DNA of 64,000 nt from Adhaeribacter rhizoryzae (GCF_008629685.1 NZ_VWSF01000011.1:62001-126000), one strand, 5' to 3'; positions 18,280-27,770 are shown, counted from the stretch's first letter. The notes: a model not told the origin generated them from the letters alone. Translations and numbers: made by a program.

Positions 18280-19572
18280 GTGTATAATAAATTATTTAAC
18301 AAAGAAGCCACGCTGGCAGTAATCGGGTTAGGATACGTGGGATTGCCAATTGCTTTGGAATTTGCCCGTAAAATAAAGGTAATAGGTTTTGATATAAATA
18401 AAGCTCGCGTGGAGATGATGCGCAACAATGTAGACCCAAGCGGAGAACTGGAAGCCGAGGCGTTTACCGAGTGCGATATTACCTTTACTGATAATTTGGA
18501 TGTACTGCGGCAAGCGCAATTTTTTATTGTGGCGGTACCTACTCCCATTGATGAGCACGCTATGCCGGACTTAAAACCCTTAATTGGGGCTTCTACTACC
18601 GTTGGCAAAGTATTGAAATCCGGCGATTATGTGGTGTATGAGTCTACGGTTTACCCCGGTTGTACCGAAGAAGATTGTATTCCCATTCTGGAAGAACTTT
18701 CGGGCTTGAAGTTTAAGCAGGATTTTAAAGTAGGCTATTCGCCGGAACGGATTAACCCGGGTGATAAAGAGCATACGCTGGCTAAAATCGTAAAAGTCGT
18801 TTCGGGTTGTGACGAAGAATCTTTGGATAATATTGCTAAAACTTACGAACTGGTTATTGAAGCCGGTATTCACCGGGCTTCTTCTATTAAAGTAGCCGAA
18901 GCCGCTAAAATTATTGAGAATACCCAGCGCGATGTAAATATTGCCTTAATGAACGAACTCTCGCTCATATTCGACCGGATGAAAATTAACACCTACGAAG
19001 TACTGGAAGCCGCCGGTACCAAGTGGAATTTCCTGAAGTTTTCACCGGGATTGGTAGGCGGACATTGTATTGGCGTAGACCCGTATTACCTTACTTACAA
19101 AGCCAAAGAACTGGGCTACGATGCCAAGGTAATTTTGAGCGGCCGGACGACTAACGACAACATGGGCGCTTACATTGCTAAAAAAACGGTGCAGTTTATG
19201 GTGAAGCAAGGCAAAGATATTTCCAAGGCGAAAGTGCTGGTGATGGGTGCTACCTTTAAAGAAAACGTAGGCGATATCCGCAATTCCCGGGTAGCCGATG
19301 TAATCAATGAACTGAAAGGCTTTTCGGTGAATGTAGACGTAATAGACCCTTTTGCTGATTCACAAGAACTGGAGCACGAATATGGCTTTGGCTTAATAGC
19401 AGAACCCGCCAAAGATTACGATGCGGTTATTGTAGCGGTAAACCACCGGCCTTATGCCAATCTGGAGCAAGCTTACTTTGAGTCTATCACTCAAGATAAA
19501 GCCGTGTTCATTGATGTGAAAGGCATTTACCGCGATAAAATAAATAGTAAATTAACTTACTGGAGTTTGTAG
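18280..19572 (+). CDS. UDP-hexose(NAc) 6-dehydrogenase, TviB/WbpO type
   Basis: NAD-dependent oxidation of a UDP-sugar (UDP-GlcNAc or UDP-GalNAc in the best-known relatives) to the uronic acid. 430 aa. Rossmann motif GLGYVGLP (about 16-23), VAVPTP (85-90), the ESTVYPGCTEE loop, and the catalytic cysteine in GGHCIGVDPYY (Cys263). The ESTVYPG form and overall order match the VipA/TviB branch rather than UDP-glucose dehydrogenases. Start is GTG at 18280. The TviC/WbpP-like epimerase at 21987 is the expected partner for UDP-GalNAcA. Confidence 0.9.
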   Translation: MYNKLFNKEATLAVIGLGYVGLPIALEFARKIKVIGFDINKARVEMMRNNVDPSGELEAEAFTECDITFTDNLDVLRQAQFFIVAVPTPIDEHAMPDLKPLIGASTTVGKVLKSGDYVVYESTVYPGCTEEDCIPILEELSGLKFKQDFKVGYSPERINPGDKEHTLAKIVKVVSGCDEESLDNIAKTYELVIEAGIHRASSIKVAEAAKIIENTQRDVNIALMNELSLIFDRMKINTYEVLEAAGTKWNFLKFSPGLVGGHCIGVDPYYLTYKAKELGYDAKVILSGRTTNDNMGAYIAKKTVQFMVKQGKDISKAKVLVMGATFKENVGDIRNSRVADVINELKGFSVNVDVIDPFADSQELEHEYGFGLIAEPAKDYDAVIVAVNHRPYANLEQAYFESITQDKAVFIDVKGIYRDKINSKLTYWSL

Positions 19573-19575
19573 AAT

Positions 19576-19757
19576 TAATAGGCTGATTTTTTGAATGTGC
19601 TGATTGTTAATTTAAAAGTTATCTAATAAGGCAGTAGCTAACCTAGGCAGATTTGTAGATATTTTAAAAATATTGCATATTCATTAAGTCATTATTTAGA
19701 TGAGGCTCATGTTCAGCAAATTACCACATCAGCACATTAAGAAATTAGCACATTAAC
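19576..19757. repeat. inverted array of cagcacatta-type words
   Basis: Left block (19576-19614) contains ggctgattttttgaatgtgctgat. Right block (19716-19757) contains the reverse complements as two imperfect tandem copies of cagcacattaa(g)aaatta. The two can form a long imperfect hairpin across the whole spacer between the dehydrogenase and galE. The word differs from those in other spacers. Confidence 0.6.
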
Positions 19758-19785
19758 CCAAACACTCCGGATAAAAAGATAAACG

Positions 19786-20823
19786 TTGGAAACAAAAGGT
19801 AAAATATTGGTAACCGGTGGTGCTGGTTATATTGGCTCCCATGCCGTTATAGAATTGTTTCAGGCTGGTTACGAACCAGTAATTATTGATAATTTCGTCA
19901 ATTCACAAGAATCTGCTTTGGCGGGTATTGCGGCTATTTTAAATACCGATGTAACTTGTCACCGTATTGATTGTACCGAAGTGGCTGCCTTACGGGAAGT
20001 TTTCCAAAACGAAGGGAATATTGCCGGCGTTATTCATTTTGCGGCCTATAAAGCCGTAGGCGAATCGGTACGCGAGCCCTTGAAATATTACCACAACAAC
20101 GTTGGGTCTTTGGTAGCGCTGCTTCAGGTAATGGCAGAATTTAACGTTACCAACCTGGTGTTTTCTTCTTCCTGTACCGTTTACGGTGTACCCGATCAGT
20201 TACCCGTTACGGAAGAAACGCCGGTTAAAAAAGCCAATTCGCCGTACGGCAACACCAAACAAATCTGCGAAGATATTTTAACCGATCTGGCCAACAGCGA
20301 CGGCAGTAAAATCCATACCATTGCCTTACGCTATTTTAATCCTATTGGCGCGCATCCGTCGGCTAAAATTGGTGAATTGCCGCTGGGCGTACCCAATAAT
20401 TTAGTGCCTTTTATTACCCAAACCGCTATTGGCATCCGCGAGAAATTAACGGTATTCGGGACCGACTATGATACGTCAGATGGTAGTAATGTTCGGGATT
20501 ATATTCACGTGGTAGACTTGGCAAAAGCGCACGTAGTAGCCATCGACCGGTTATTAGCGGGCAAAGCCAAACAGATTGAAATGTTTAATATTGGTACCGG
20601 TCAGGGAAATTCGGTGCTGGAAGTAGTAAAAACTTTCGAGAAAGTATCGGGCCAAAAGCTCAACTACGAAATTGGTCCGCGCCGCGCGGGCGATGTGCCT
20701 AAAATATACGCCGATGTAACCAAGGCAACCCAGGAACTAGGATTTAAAACGGAGTTAGGTTTGGAAGAAGGTTTAGCCAGTGCCTGGCAATGGGAACTGA
20801 ACCTGAAAAACAATAAAAAGTAA
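19786..20823 (+). CDS. galE: UDP-glucose 4-epimerase GalE
   Basis: Interconverts UDP-glucose and UDP-galactose (some also the N-acetyl forms). Extended SDR of 345 aa: GGAGYIGS (11-18), SSSCTVYG (about 127-134), catalytic YGNTK (Tyr154, Lys158), ALRYFNPIGAHPS and the C-terminal NIGTGQGNSVLEVV, all as in GalE. The start is TTG at 19786; no ATG gives an intact GGAGYIG region. It ends four bases before rmlB, so the two are probably translated together. Confidence 0.92.
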   Translation: METKGKILVTGGAGYIGSHAVIELFQAGYEPVIIDNFVNSQESALAGIAAILNTDVTCHRIDCTEVAALREVFQNEGNIAGVIHFAAYKAVGESVREPLKYYHNNVGSLVALLQVMAEFNVTNLVFSSSCTVYGVPDQLPVTEETPVKKANSPYGNTKQICEDILTDLANSDGSKIHTIALRYFNPIGAHPSAKIGELPLGVPNNLVPFITQTAIGIREKLTVFGTDYDTSDGSNVRDYIHVVDLAKAHVVAIDRLLAGKAKQIEMFNIGTGQGNSVLEVVKTFEKVSGQKLNYEIGPRRAGDVPKIYADVTKATQELGFKTELGLEEGLASAWQWELNLKNNKK

Positions 20824-20826
20824 TAC

Positions 20827-21873
20827 ATGAAGATAGTAATTACCGGCGGGGCAGGATTTATTGGTTCGCACGTGGTGCGGTTATTCGTAACCAAATACCC
20901 TGAATACCAGATTTATAACCTTGATAAATTAACCTACGCCGGCAATCTCGAAAACCTGCGCGACATAGAAGATGCGCCTAATTATACTTTTATAAAAGGC
21001 GATATTGTAGACGCAGATTTTATTAACGGTTTGTTTCAGGAACACCAGTTTGATGCCGTTATTCATTTAGCCGCTGAATCGCACGTAGACCGTTCTATAA
21101 CTGACCCGCTGGCGTTTGTTTTTACCAACGTAATAGGTACGGTTAATCTGCTAAATGCTGTTAAAGAATTATGGAAGGATAACTTTGCCGGGCATGTTTT
21201 CTACCACGTATCTACCGATGAAGTGTATGGTTCTTTGGGCGAAGATGGCATGTTTACCGAAGAAACTTCTTACGACCCGCGTTCGCCGTATTCTGCGTCT
21301 AAAGCCAGTTCCGACCATTTTGTGCGGGCTTATTACCATACTTATGGCTTGCCGGTAAAAGTATCTAACTGTTCTAATAATTACGGTCCCAACCACTTCC
21401 CGGAGAAACTAATTCCGCTGGCTATTAATAATATTCAGAATGGCCGGCCGGTGCCGGTTTACGGCAAAGGCGAAAATGTGCGCGATTGGCTGTACGTAAA
21501 AGACCACGCCACCGCCATTGATGCTGTTTTTCATAAAGGCGAGATTGGCGATACCTATAATATTGGCGGCGTAAACGAATGGAAAAATATTGACCTCATC
21601 CGGTTATTATGCGATATTATGGATGAGAAAACCGGTAAAGAAAAAGGTACTTCGCAACAACTAATTACGTTTGTAACCGACCGGGCCGGCCACGATTTAC
21701 GTTATGCCATCGATTCTTCTAAAATAATGCGCGAGTTGGGCTGGCAACCTTCAGTAACCTTTGAGGAAGGGCTTTCTAAAACCGTAGATTGGTACTTAGC
21801 TAATACAGATTGGTTGCAGCACGTAACTTCCGGCAGTTATCAAGCCTATTACGAGCAGCAATACACCCGATAA
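20827..21873 (+). CDS. rfbB: dTDP-glucose 4,6-dehydratase
   Basis: Forms dTDP-4-keto-6-deoxyglucose, the branch point to dTDP-rhamnose and other deoxysugars. 348 aa extended SDR with GGAGFIGS (7-14), the dehydratase triad in STDEVYG (Thr130, Asp131, Glu132) and YSASK (Tyr155, Lys159), NCSNNYGPNHFPEKLIP and GENVRDWLYV. RmlA is at 23200; RmlC and RmlD are not in the window, so the final sugar is undecided. Confidence 0.94.
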   Translation: MKIVITGGAGFIGSHVVRLFVTKYPEYQIYNLDKLTYAGNLENLRDIEDAPNYTFIKGDIVDADFINGLFQEHQFDAVIHLAAESHVDRSITDPLAFVFTNVIGTVNLLNAVKELWKDNFAGHVFYHVSTDEVYGSLGEDGMFTEETSYDPRSPYSASKASSDHFVRAYYHTYGLPVKVSNCSNNYGPNHFPEKLIPLAINNIQNGRPVPVYGKGENVRDWLYVKDHATAIDAVFHKGEIGDTYNIGGVNEWKNIDLIRLLCDIMDEKTGKEKGTSQQLITFVTDRAGHDLRYAIDSSKIMRELGWQPSVTFEEGLSKTVDWYLANTDWLQHVTSGSYQAYYEQQYTR

Positions 21874-21876
21874 TAT

Positions 21877-21979
21877 AATTATGAATTATAAATTAGAAAT
21901 TATGAATGCACAATTGGGCACTTCGTATATTCTGATTCAATAATTAATTCATAATTCATCATTTCTAATTCATAATTAA
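21877..21979. repeat. inverted array of attatgaatt-type words
   Basis: Left block (21877-21908) has repeats of attatgaatta/aattagaaa; right block (21945-21979) carries aattcataattcatcatttctaattcataatta, the reverse complement. It fills the spacer between rmlB and the next epimerase. Confidence 0.6.
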
Positions 21980-21986
21980 AAAAATA

Positions 21987-22994
21987 GTGTACGAACAGCC
22001 ATTTCACCAAGAGTCTTTAAAAAATAAATCATTTCTGATAACCGGTGGAGCCGGATTTATTGGTTCTAACTTAGTAGAGTACCTATTAAAATATGAAGCC
22101 GGTAAAGTGCGGATATTAGATAATTTATCGAATGGTTTTCGGAAAAATATTCAATTCTTTTTAGATAATCCGGCGTTCGAAGTAATTGAAGGTGATATTC
22201 GGGATGTAGAAGTTTGTACCCGCGCCTGTGCTGGTATAGATGTGGTACTGCACCAGGCGGCTTTGGGTTCCGTACCCCGCAGCATCAAAGACCCGGTTAC
22301 CACCAACAACGTTAATATTGGCGGATTTGTAAATATGCTGCTGGCCGCCAAAGATCAGGGTGTAAAGCGTTTTGTGTACGCAGCTTCGTCGTCTACATAC
22401 GGCGACAGCAAAGCCTTACCCAAGGTGGAAGATAATATTGGCAAGCCCTTATCGCCGTATGCGGTTACCAAATATGCCAATGAATTGTACGCCGATGTGT
22501 TTGGCAAAACCTACGGCATGGAAATTATTGGCTTACGCTACTTCAATATTTTTGGGCCGCGCCAGGACCCGAATGGCGCTTACGCCGCGGTAATTCCGTT
22601 GTTTATAGATGCGGTGCTAAAAGGTAATTCGCCGCGCATTAACGGCGATGGCGGCCAAACCCGCGATTTTACTTTCGTGGAGAACTGCGTGGAGGCTAAT
22701 ATCAGGGCTGCGCTGGTGCAGAACCCCGAAGCCATAAACCAGGTTTATAATATTGCCGTTGGTGATCGTACTTCGTTAAACGATTTGTTTAATATTTTAA
22801 AGGAAGAAGCTGGTTCTGATATTTCACCGGAATACGGCCCCGACCGGGCGGGTGATATTCGCGATAGTTTAGCCGATATTTCGAAAGCCCAAAGGCTGTT
22901 AGGGTATAATCCGCAGATCAGAATAAAAGAGGGGCTGCAAATAACCTTAGATTGGTTCCGCAATAACCAGGCGTTTATTTATAACGAGCAATAA
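21987..22994 (+). CDS. UDP-N-acetylglucosamine/GlcNAcA 4-epimerase, WbpP/TviC type
   Basis: Extended SDR of 335 aa. GGAGFIGSN (20-28), QAALGSVPRSI (about 90-100, the GSVPRS signature of WbpP/TviC epimerases acting on N-acetylated UDP-sugars), SSSTYGD, catalytic YAVTK (Tyr158, Lys162), LRYFNIFGPRQDPNGAYAAVIP and GDGGQTRDFTFV. With the TviB-like dehydrogenase it should give UDP-GalNAcA. Start is GTG at 21987, directly after the right arm of the previous repeat. Confidence 0.88.
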   Translation: MYEQPFHQESLKNKSFLITGGAGFIGSNLVEYLLKYEAGKVRILDNLSNGFRKNIQFFLDNPAFEVIEGDIRDVEVCTRACAGIDVVLHQAALGSVPRSIKDPVTTNNVNIGGFVNMLLAAKDQGVKRFVYAASSSTYGDSKALPKVEDNIGKPLSPYAVTKYANELYADVFGKTYGMEIIGLRYFNIFGPRQDPNGAYAAVIPLFIDAVLKGNSPRINGDGGQTRDFTFVENCVEANIRAALVQNPEAINQVYNIAVGDRTSLNDLFNILKEEAGSDISPEYGPDRAGDIRDSLADISKAQRLLGYNPQIRIKEGLQITLDWFRNNQAFIYNEQ

Positions 22995-23191
22995 TAGTTG
23001 AATTACTGAATAGTTGAATGGTTAAATTGTTGAATGGTTACCGGAAATATAGGATAACAGGTAAGAGAAATTTGTACACTACTTGCCAAAGCTAAAATTA
23101 GGACACAACCATCCCGCAATTCAACCATTCAACTTTCCAGCAAATAAACCATGCAACTATTCAGCAATTCAACAATTTAACAATCAACGAT
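22995..23191. repeat. inverted array of gttgaatggtt-type words
   Basis: Left block (22995-23040): (a)gttgaat repeated four times with variation, beginning at the stop codon of the epimerase gene. Right block (23116-23191): many copies of attcaac and attcaacaattta in the opposite sense, ending nine bases before the rmlA start. The longest and most repetitive of the spacer arrays here. Confidence 0.62.
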
Positions 23192-23199
23192 TAAAAAAC

Positions 23200-24087
23200 A
23201 TGAAAGGAATTATTCTGGCTGGTGGCTCCGGCACCCGATTACATCCGCTCACGTTGGCCGTAAGCAAGCAATTAATGCCGGTTTACGACAAACCCATGAT
23301 TTATTATCCGTTATCGATATTAATGATGGCCGGCATCCGGGAAATATTAATTATTACCACGCCGCACGATAATGAATTATTTAAAAAATTGCTGGGCGAC
23401 GGCAGTAGTTTAGGGTGTAATTTCCAGTACGCCATTCAGGAGAAACCCAATGGCTTGGCGCAGGCTTTTGTAATCGGCGAAGAATTTATCGGTCAGGATA
23501 AGGTGGCGTTGGTGTTAGGCGATAATATTTTTTACGGAGCCGGCTTAGCCAAATTATTGCAAAGCAACAACAACCCCGAGGGGGGCGTGGTATATGCCTA
23601 TCACGTAAACGACCCGGAGCGTTACGGTGTAGTAGAATTCGACGGAAACCAAAAAGCGCTTTCGATTGAAGAAAAACCCAAACAGCCCAAGTCTAATTAC
23701 GCGGTGCCTGGGTTATATTTCTACGACAACGAGGTTATTCAAATTGCGAAAGATTTAAAGCCCAGCCCGCGCGGTGAATATGAAATAACCGATGTAAATC
23801 AGGAATATTTGCGCCGGGGCAAACTAAAAGTAGGTATTTTGGGGCGTGGCACGGCTTGGCTCGATACCGGTACTTTCGATTCGTTGATGCAGGCCGGTAA
23901 TTTTGTGCAGGTAATAGAAGAGCGGCAAGGTCTTAAAATTGGCTGCATCGAAGAAATTGCTTATCGCATGGGCTTTATTGAGACGGAACAACTCCGGCAG
24001 GTAGCTACGCCGCTGGTAAAAAGCGGTTACGGTGAATATTTATTGCGCCTGTTGGAAGATAAAATAGTGGAGAAAACGGAAATTTAG
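23200..24087 (+). CDS. rfbA: glucose-1-phosphate thymidylyltransferase
   Basis: Activates glucose-1-phosphate to dTDP-glucose, the substrate of the RmlB encoded at 20827. 295 aa with the pyrophosphorylase motif [11 protein letters not shown] near the N-terminus, [37 protein letters not shown] and [12 protein letters not shown], matching RmlA throughout. The frame is open further upstream to 23083, but that part reads through the repeat array; ATG at 23200 gives the canonical N-terminus MKGIILAGG. The gene is followed by a terminator, marking the end of the sugar block. Confidence 0.95.
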   Translation: MKGIILAGGSGTRLHPLTLAVSKQLMPVYDKPMIYYPLSILMMAGIREILIITTPHDNELFKKLLGDGSSLGCNFQYAIQEKPNGLAQAFVIGEEFIGQDKVALVLGDNIFYGAGLAKLLQSNNNPEGGVVYAYHVNDPERYGVVEFDGNQKALSIEEKPKQPKSNYAVPGLYFYDNEVIQIAKDLKPSPRGEYEITDVNQEYLRRGKLKVGILGRGTAWLDTGTFDSLMQAGNFVQVIEERQGLKIGCIEEIAYRMGFIETEQLRQVATPLVKSGYGEYLLRLLEDKIVEKTEI

Positions 24088-24102
24088 GATTCCAGATTAT
24101 TC

Positions 24103-24134
24103 AAAGAGCAGCTTAATACAAAGTTGCTCTTTTT
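24103..24134. terminator. terminator between rfbA and chromate transporter gene
   Basis: Arms 24103-24114 and 24121-24132 (12 bases, one G-U), then T-run. Located between convergent genes. Confidence 0.8.
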
Positions 24135-24159
24135 GTTTCAGCTTTTTTAATTGTATTGT

Positions 24160-25383
24160 TTAAGGAATAATTACCCCCGCCAGAATACCTGTAAATATTA
24201 CAGCATAAGGTGGAATTTTAGTTCGGAGGAGAAGCCCGAACGTTATTAGTATTACAGCAATATTCAGCGCCGAAGATTCGATTGGGTGAAAAAGTAACAG
24301 GGCCGCCGCGCACACCATACCAGAACTAACGGCATTTATTCCTTCTAAAGAGGCTTTGATAAACCGGTATTTTTTAAGTTCTTCCCAGAACCGAATAATA
24401 AAGAAAATCAGAAAAGTGCCGGGTAAAAAAATACCGGTAGTAGCTACAAAAGACCCCAGCATTTGTCCCCAGAAACCATAGCCCCGCATGGCCAGCGTAC
24501 CAATATATGTACAAAATATAAAGGTAGGGCCCGGAATAGCCTGGGCTAAAGCATAACCCGATAAAAATTCCTGAGAAGTTAAATATCGCTTAAATTCTAC
24601 AAACTCGGTGTACATGAGCGGAATAAGTACCTGGCCGCCCCCAAATATCAGGCTGCCGTTCCGGTAAAAATTCTCGAACAGCCGAACCGGTAACCAGCGG
24701 GTAGCACCCCCCAGTGCCGCCGCAAAAATGAGGACTGCGCCAAATAAAATAAAATTGCGCCAGTCTATATTTAGCTTTTTGTTTTGCTCTTTCGGGTGTT
24801 TTCTAAACCTTAAAGAGGTGGTAAAAGCACCGGCTAATAATAAAGCCGGAAAAACCCACGGCGAATTAAAAAAGTAAGAAATAATTGCCGAGGTTGCCAT
24901 TAAAAAAATGCTGGTTTTGGTAGCAATTACTTTGGTGCTTATCCGGTAAGCGGCAAAAGCCACAAACCCTACCGCTATAGGCTGAATAAACCGCAAAAAA
25001 TGGAGCGAAATATTGTGCCGGGTCAGGTAAGTCATGGCTAACCCTACGGCGGTCATAAATAGGGCAGTAGGCGTAATCCAGACAATTAAAGTGAGATAAG
25101 CCAGATTAGCGCCGCCTACGCGGTAACCAATGGCCGTTAAGGTTTGGGTAGAAGTAGGGCCAGGCAATATTTGGCACAAGGCATTTAATTCAATTAAATC
25201 TTTCTCCGTCAGGTACCGGCGCTTTTCCACCATTAATTTAAGTATCATGGCAATGTGGGCCTGCGGACCCCCAAAAGCGGTTAGGGCCAGTTTTAAAACA
25301 TCTTTCAGAAAAATATAATGGCGGAGGCTCAAACTAAGGGGCTGGTTATTAGAAATACGTTGTTCAATAGAAGTTAATTTCAT
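24160..25383 (-). CDS. chrA: ChrA-type chromate/anion transporter
   Basis: Inner-membrane CHR-family transporter, 407 aa, long-chain form with two homologous CHR domains (about 25-195 and 210-405). Each domain begins with the family's FGGPQAHIAMI / FGGGQVLIPLM motif, and PGPTSTQTLTAIGYRVGG and IPGPTFIFCTYIGTLA are its repeated PGP segments. The family expels chromate, with sulfate as competitor; native role may be other oxyanions. It is monocistronic, facing the sugar cluster. Confidence 0.9.
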   Translation of the reverse strand: MKLTSIEQRISNNQPLSLSLRHYIFLKDVLKLALTAFGGPQAHIAMILKLMVEKRRYLTEKDLIELNALCQILPGPTSTQTLTAIGYRVGGANLAYLTLIVWITPTALFMTAVGLAMTYLTRHNISLHFLRFIQPIAVGFVAFAAYRISTKVIATKTSIFLMATSAIISYFFNSPWVFPALLLAGAFTTSLRFRKHPKEQNKKLNIDWRNFILFGAVLIFAAALGGATRWLPVRLFENFYRNGSLIFGGGQVLIPLMYTEFVEFKRYLTSQEFLSGYALAQAIPGPTFIFCTYIGTLAMRGYGFWGQMLGSFVATTGIFLPGTFLIFFIIRFWEELKKYRFIKASLEGINAVSSGMVCAAALLLFHPIESSALNIAVILITFGLLLRTKIPPYAVIFTGILAGVIIP

Positions 25384-25535
25384 AATTACCCGCGCTATGC
25401 CTGACTATATTTTTAGCTTTAAATGACCTGGGTTAAGAACTTGGTATTGAAGTAAGTAATTTCTGTGGCTAATTAAAACTAAAAAATTAAATTATTATTA
25501 ACATCCTGCTACTGGCTTACATTAAGTGGTCTCAT

Positions 25536-25591
25536 AAAAAAAGAACCGGGTACAAAAAGCTACCTTATTGGTAAACTTTTATGCCCGGTTC
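25536..25591 (-). terminator. terminator after the 2OG oxygenase gene
   Basis: On the minus strand a long imperfect stem is closed by gaaccggg (25591-25584) and cccggttc (25550-25543), followed by seven Ts (25542-25536). It lies downstream of the oxygenase gene. Confidence 0.78.
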
Positions 25592-25651
25592 AGGTTTTCA
25601 GAAATGCTCTTTTTATCTGTTAACAAGCTTTTTTTAGAAATAGAAAACAAA

Positions 25652-26626
25652 TTATTTTTTAAGCAAGCCTAATTCTATCAGGCGTTCGGTTAAAAACTCG
25701 CCGGCGGTAATGTCGGTGTAAGCTTTGGGGTTTTCGGCATCAATGCAGCTTTCCAGGCAGGTTAAATCCATTTCGGTACGCGGGTGCATAAAAAACGGAA
25801 TAGAGTAACGGGAAGTATGCATGAGTTCGCGTGGCGGGTTTACCACCCGGTGAATCGTAGATTTTAATTTGTTGTTGGTATGCCTCGATAGCATATCGCC
25901 TACGTTTACCACCACTTGTTCCGGCAAAGCCGTTATAGGTATCCATTTGCCATCGCGGCGCAGTACTTGTAAACCATCGGCGCTGGCGCCCATTAGCAGC
26001 GTAATCAAATTTATATCGCCGTGTTCGGCGGCTCTTACGGCATCGGCCGGTACGCTATCCGGGTTTTCAATCGGGAAATAATGAATCTGGCGCAGAATGC
26101 TGTTGCCGTTATGCACTTTGTCGTCGAAATAATTTTCTTCCAGATTTAAGTAAAGCGCAATGGCCCGCAACATATTCTGGCCGGCTTTTTCGAGGGCTTT
26201 ATAAGCAGTGAGGGTATTCTCTTTAAATTCCGGTACTTCGTCGGGCCAGATATTTGCCGGGTAATTTTCGGCTTTAAGTTCTGCTACGGACAGCTCCTGG
26301 CCCACGTGGTAAAATTCTTTTAAATCGCCGGTGTTGCGGCCTTTGGCGTGTTCTTTACCTTTACCAATGTAGCCGCGCTGGCCCGCTAATTCTGGTTTTT
26401 CGTACTTTTGTTTTACTTCGTCGGGTAAAGAAAAGAATTTTTTAACCGATTCGTATAAATCGCTGGTAAGGGTATCGCTTAAACCATGGTTGCGGATAGC
26501 CACAAAACCAATCGTTTGGAAAGCTTCTCCTAAGTCCTGCACAAATTTATTTTTCTGCTCCGCATTGCCCGATGTAAAATCATGCAAATCCAGCGAAGGT
26601 ATTTTTTCTACTAACTGGTCGTTCAT
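25652..26626 (-). CDS. isopenicillin N synthase-like 2OG-Fe(II) oxygenase
   Basis: Non-heme iron, 2-oxoglutarate-dependent oxygenase, 324 aa. N-terminal DIOX_N segment (LDLHDFTSG, GFVAIRNHGL) and C-terminal double-stranded beta-helix with the iron ligands in HGDINLITLL (His-x-Asp) and the distal His in KSTIHRVVNPP; SRYSIPFF supplies the Arg-x-Ser that binds 2-oxoglutarate. Bacterial relatives are annotated broadly as oxidoreductases; the substrate is unknown and no biosynthetic neighbours help. Cytoplasmic. Confidence 0.85.
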   Translation of the reverse strand: MNDQLVEKIPSLDLHDFTSGNAEQKNKFVQDLGEAFQTIGFVAIRNHGLSDTLTSDLYESVKKFFSLPDEVKQKYEKPELAGQRGYIGKGKEHAKGRNTGDLKEFYHVGQELSVAELKAENYPANIWPDEVPEFKENTLTAYKALEKAGQNMLRAIALYLNLEENYFDDKVHNGNSILRQIHYFPIENPDSVPADAVRAAEHGDINLITLLMGASADGLQVLRRDGKWIPITALPEQVVVNVGDMLSRHTNNKLKSTIHRVVNPPRELMHTSRYSIPFFMHPRTEMDLTCLESCIDAENPKAYTDITAGEFLTERLIELGLLKK

Positions 26627-26690
26627 ATCGTATACTTATAATAATCACAAATAATGGGGGGAAATAAACCCTGCAAGTTACCAAATTTTA

Positions 26691-26698
26691 TAATTTTG
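26691..26698 (+). promoter_or_regulatory. candidate -7 element for the lipoprotein at 26734
   Basis: TAATTTTG matches the Bacteroidota -7 consensus TAnnTTTG and lies 35 bases before the start codon. No clear -33 partner. Confidence 0.35.
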
Positions 26699-26733
26699 AT
26701 TTACTGTTTAACCATTATTAACGTTACCAAACT

Positions 26734-27609
26734 ATGAAGAAACTAATGATTTTTGCCGCCCTAACAGCGTCCGTTAATTTTACCGCCTGTAATTCAGGTA
26801 ATAAAGGGCAAACCGAAGCCGAAACAACTGAAACCGGGCAAAGTGCAGGTGAAGCAACCACCACCGCCACTGATACTTCGGCAACGGGTGGTACCGGTAC
26901 CGTAATGGAAAAGAATGGCCTGAAAGTTTATTCTTTTAATACCTCGCCTAAGTTTCCGGATGCCGACCTGGATTTGGAAGAACCAGACGATGATAGCAAA
27001 GTGCCGTCCGGCGAAGTTAAATTTGTTTACGAACTGAAAAATTACCAGTTAACGGCCCAAACCGCCGAAGGGCCCGCCCACCAGGATCACGCCAACTCCA
27101 AAGAAGGTCAGCACATTCATAATATTGTAGACAACGAGCCTTATACCGCGCATTACACTACCTCTTTTACCAAACCTATAAAAGATGGCAGTCACGTAAT
27201 ATTATCTTTCCTGTCGCGCTCTTACCACGAAAGCTTAAAGCACAAAGATGCTTATGACTTGAGCGTAATTAACGTAGGAAATAGTACTACCGGGCCAGGC
27301 GCTAACTTTGATGAAGATGGGAAACACCTGTTTTACAGCCGGCCAAAAGGGGATTATACGGGTAATGATACCAAAAAAGTAATGTTGGATTTCTACCTGG
27401 TAAATACCGACCTGTCGGAGAATGGCAATAAAGTACGAGCTACTATTAATGGCACCGAGTTTATGCTGCACGAATGGCTGCCTTATACCATAGAGGGTTT
27501 GCCTATGGGCGAAAATACCATTAAATTAGAGTTATTAGATAAAGATGGCAAGGTAGTGCCAGGACCATTTAATACCGTAGAGCGTAAATTTATGCTGAAA
27601 GCTTCTTAA
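26734..27609 (+). CDS. uncharacterised lipoprotein with Thr/Glu-rich linker
   Basis: 291 aa. Lipobox ending NFTAC (Cys19), then a Thr/Ala/Glu/Gly-rich spacer (about 20-60) that would hold the domain away from the membrane, and a folded region with several His residues (HQDHANSKEGQHIH, about 112-128). Two beta-rich segments near the C-terminus (VRATINGTEFMLHEWLP and ENTIKLELLDKDGKVVPG) look like an immunoglobulin-like fold. I do not recognise a named family. It is monocistronic, with its own likely promoter and terminator. Confidence 0.75.
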   Translation: MKKLMIFAALTASVNFTACNSGNKGQTEAETTETGQSAGEATTTATDTSATGGTGTVMEKNGLKVYSFNTSPKFPDADLDLEEPDDDSKVPSGEVKFVYELKNYQLTAQTAEGPAHQDHANSKEGQHIHNIVDNEPYTAHYTTSFTKPIKDGSHVILSFLSRSYHESLKHKDAYDLSVINVGNSTTGPGANFDEDGKHLFYSRPKGDYTGNDTKKVMLDFYLVNTDLSENGNKVRATINGTEFMLHEWLPYTIEGLPMGENTIKLELLDKDGKVVPGPFNTVERKFMLKAS

Positions 27610-27634
27610 TATTTTCTTAACCCTTAAGAGGTTT

Positions 27635-27687
27635 AAGTCAGGTAAACTTGGATTTAATCTATATTTTCAGGTTTATCTGGCTTTTTT
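27635..27687 (+). terminator. terminator after the lipoprotein gene
   Basis: Imperfect 15-base arms (27635-27649 and 27669-27683), mostly rescued by G-U pairs, followed by a T-run to 27687. Confidence 0.6.
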
Positions 27688-27770
27688 ATTTTTATATTAA
27701 ATTAATATTCCATTCTGTTTGTTTAAACTGAAAATAAATTCATACTTTTAGTATTATTTTAATTTCAGTT

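Noticed and set aside
22995-23191. CRISPR-like repeat array
   Set aside because: Repeats are short, degenerate, directly adjacent and inverted between blocks; there are no uniform spacers and no cas genes.
23083-23199. N-terminal extension of rfbA upstream of ATG 23200
   Set aside because: It translates the word-repeat array, and the protein family starts at MKGIILAGG.
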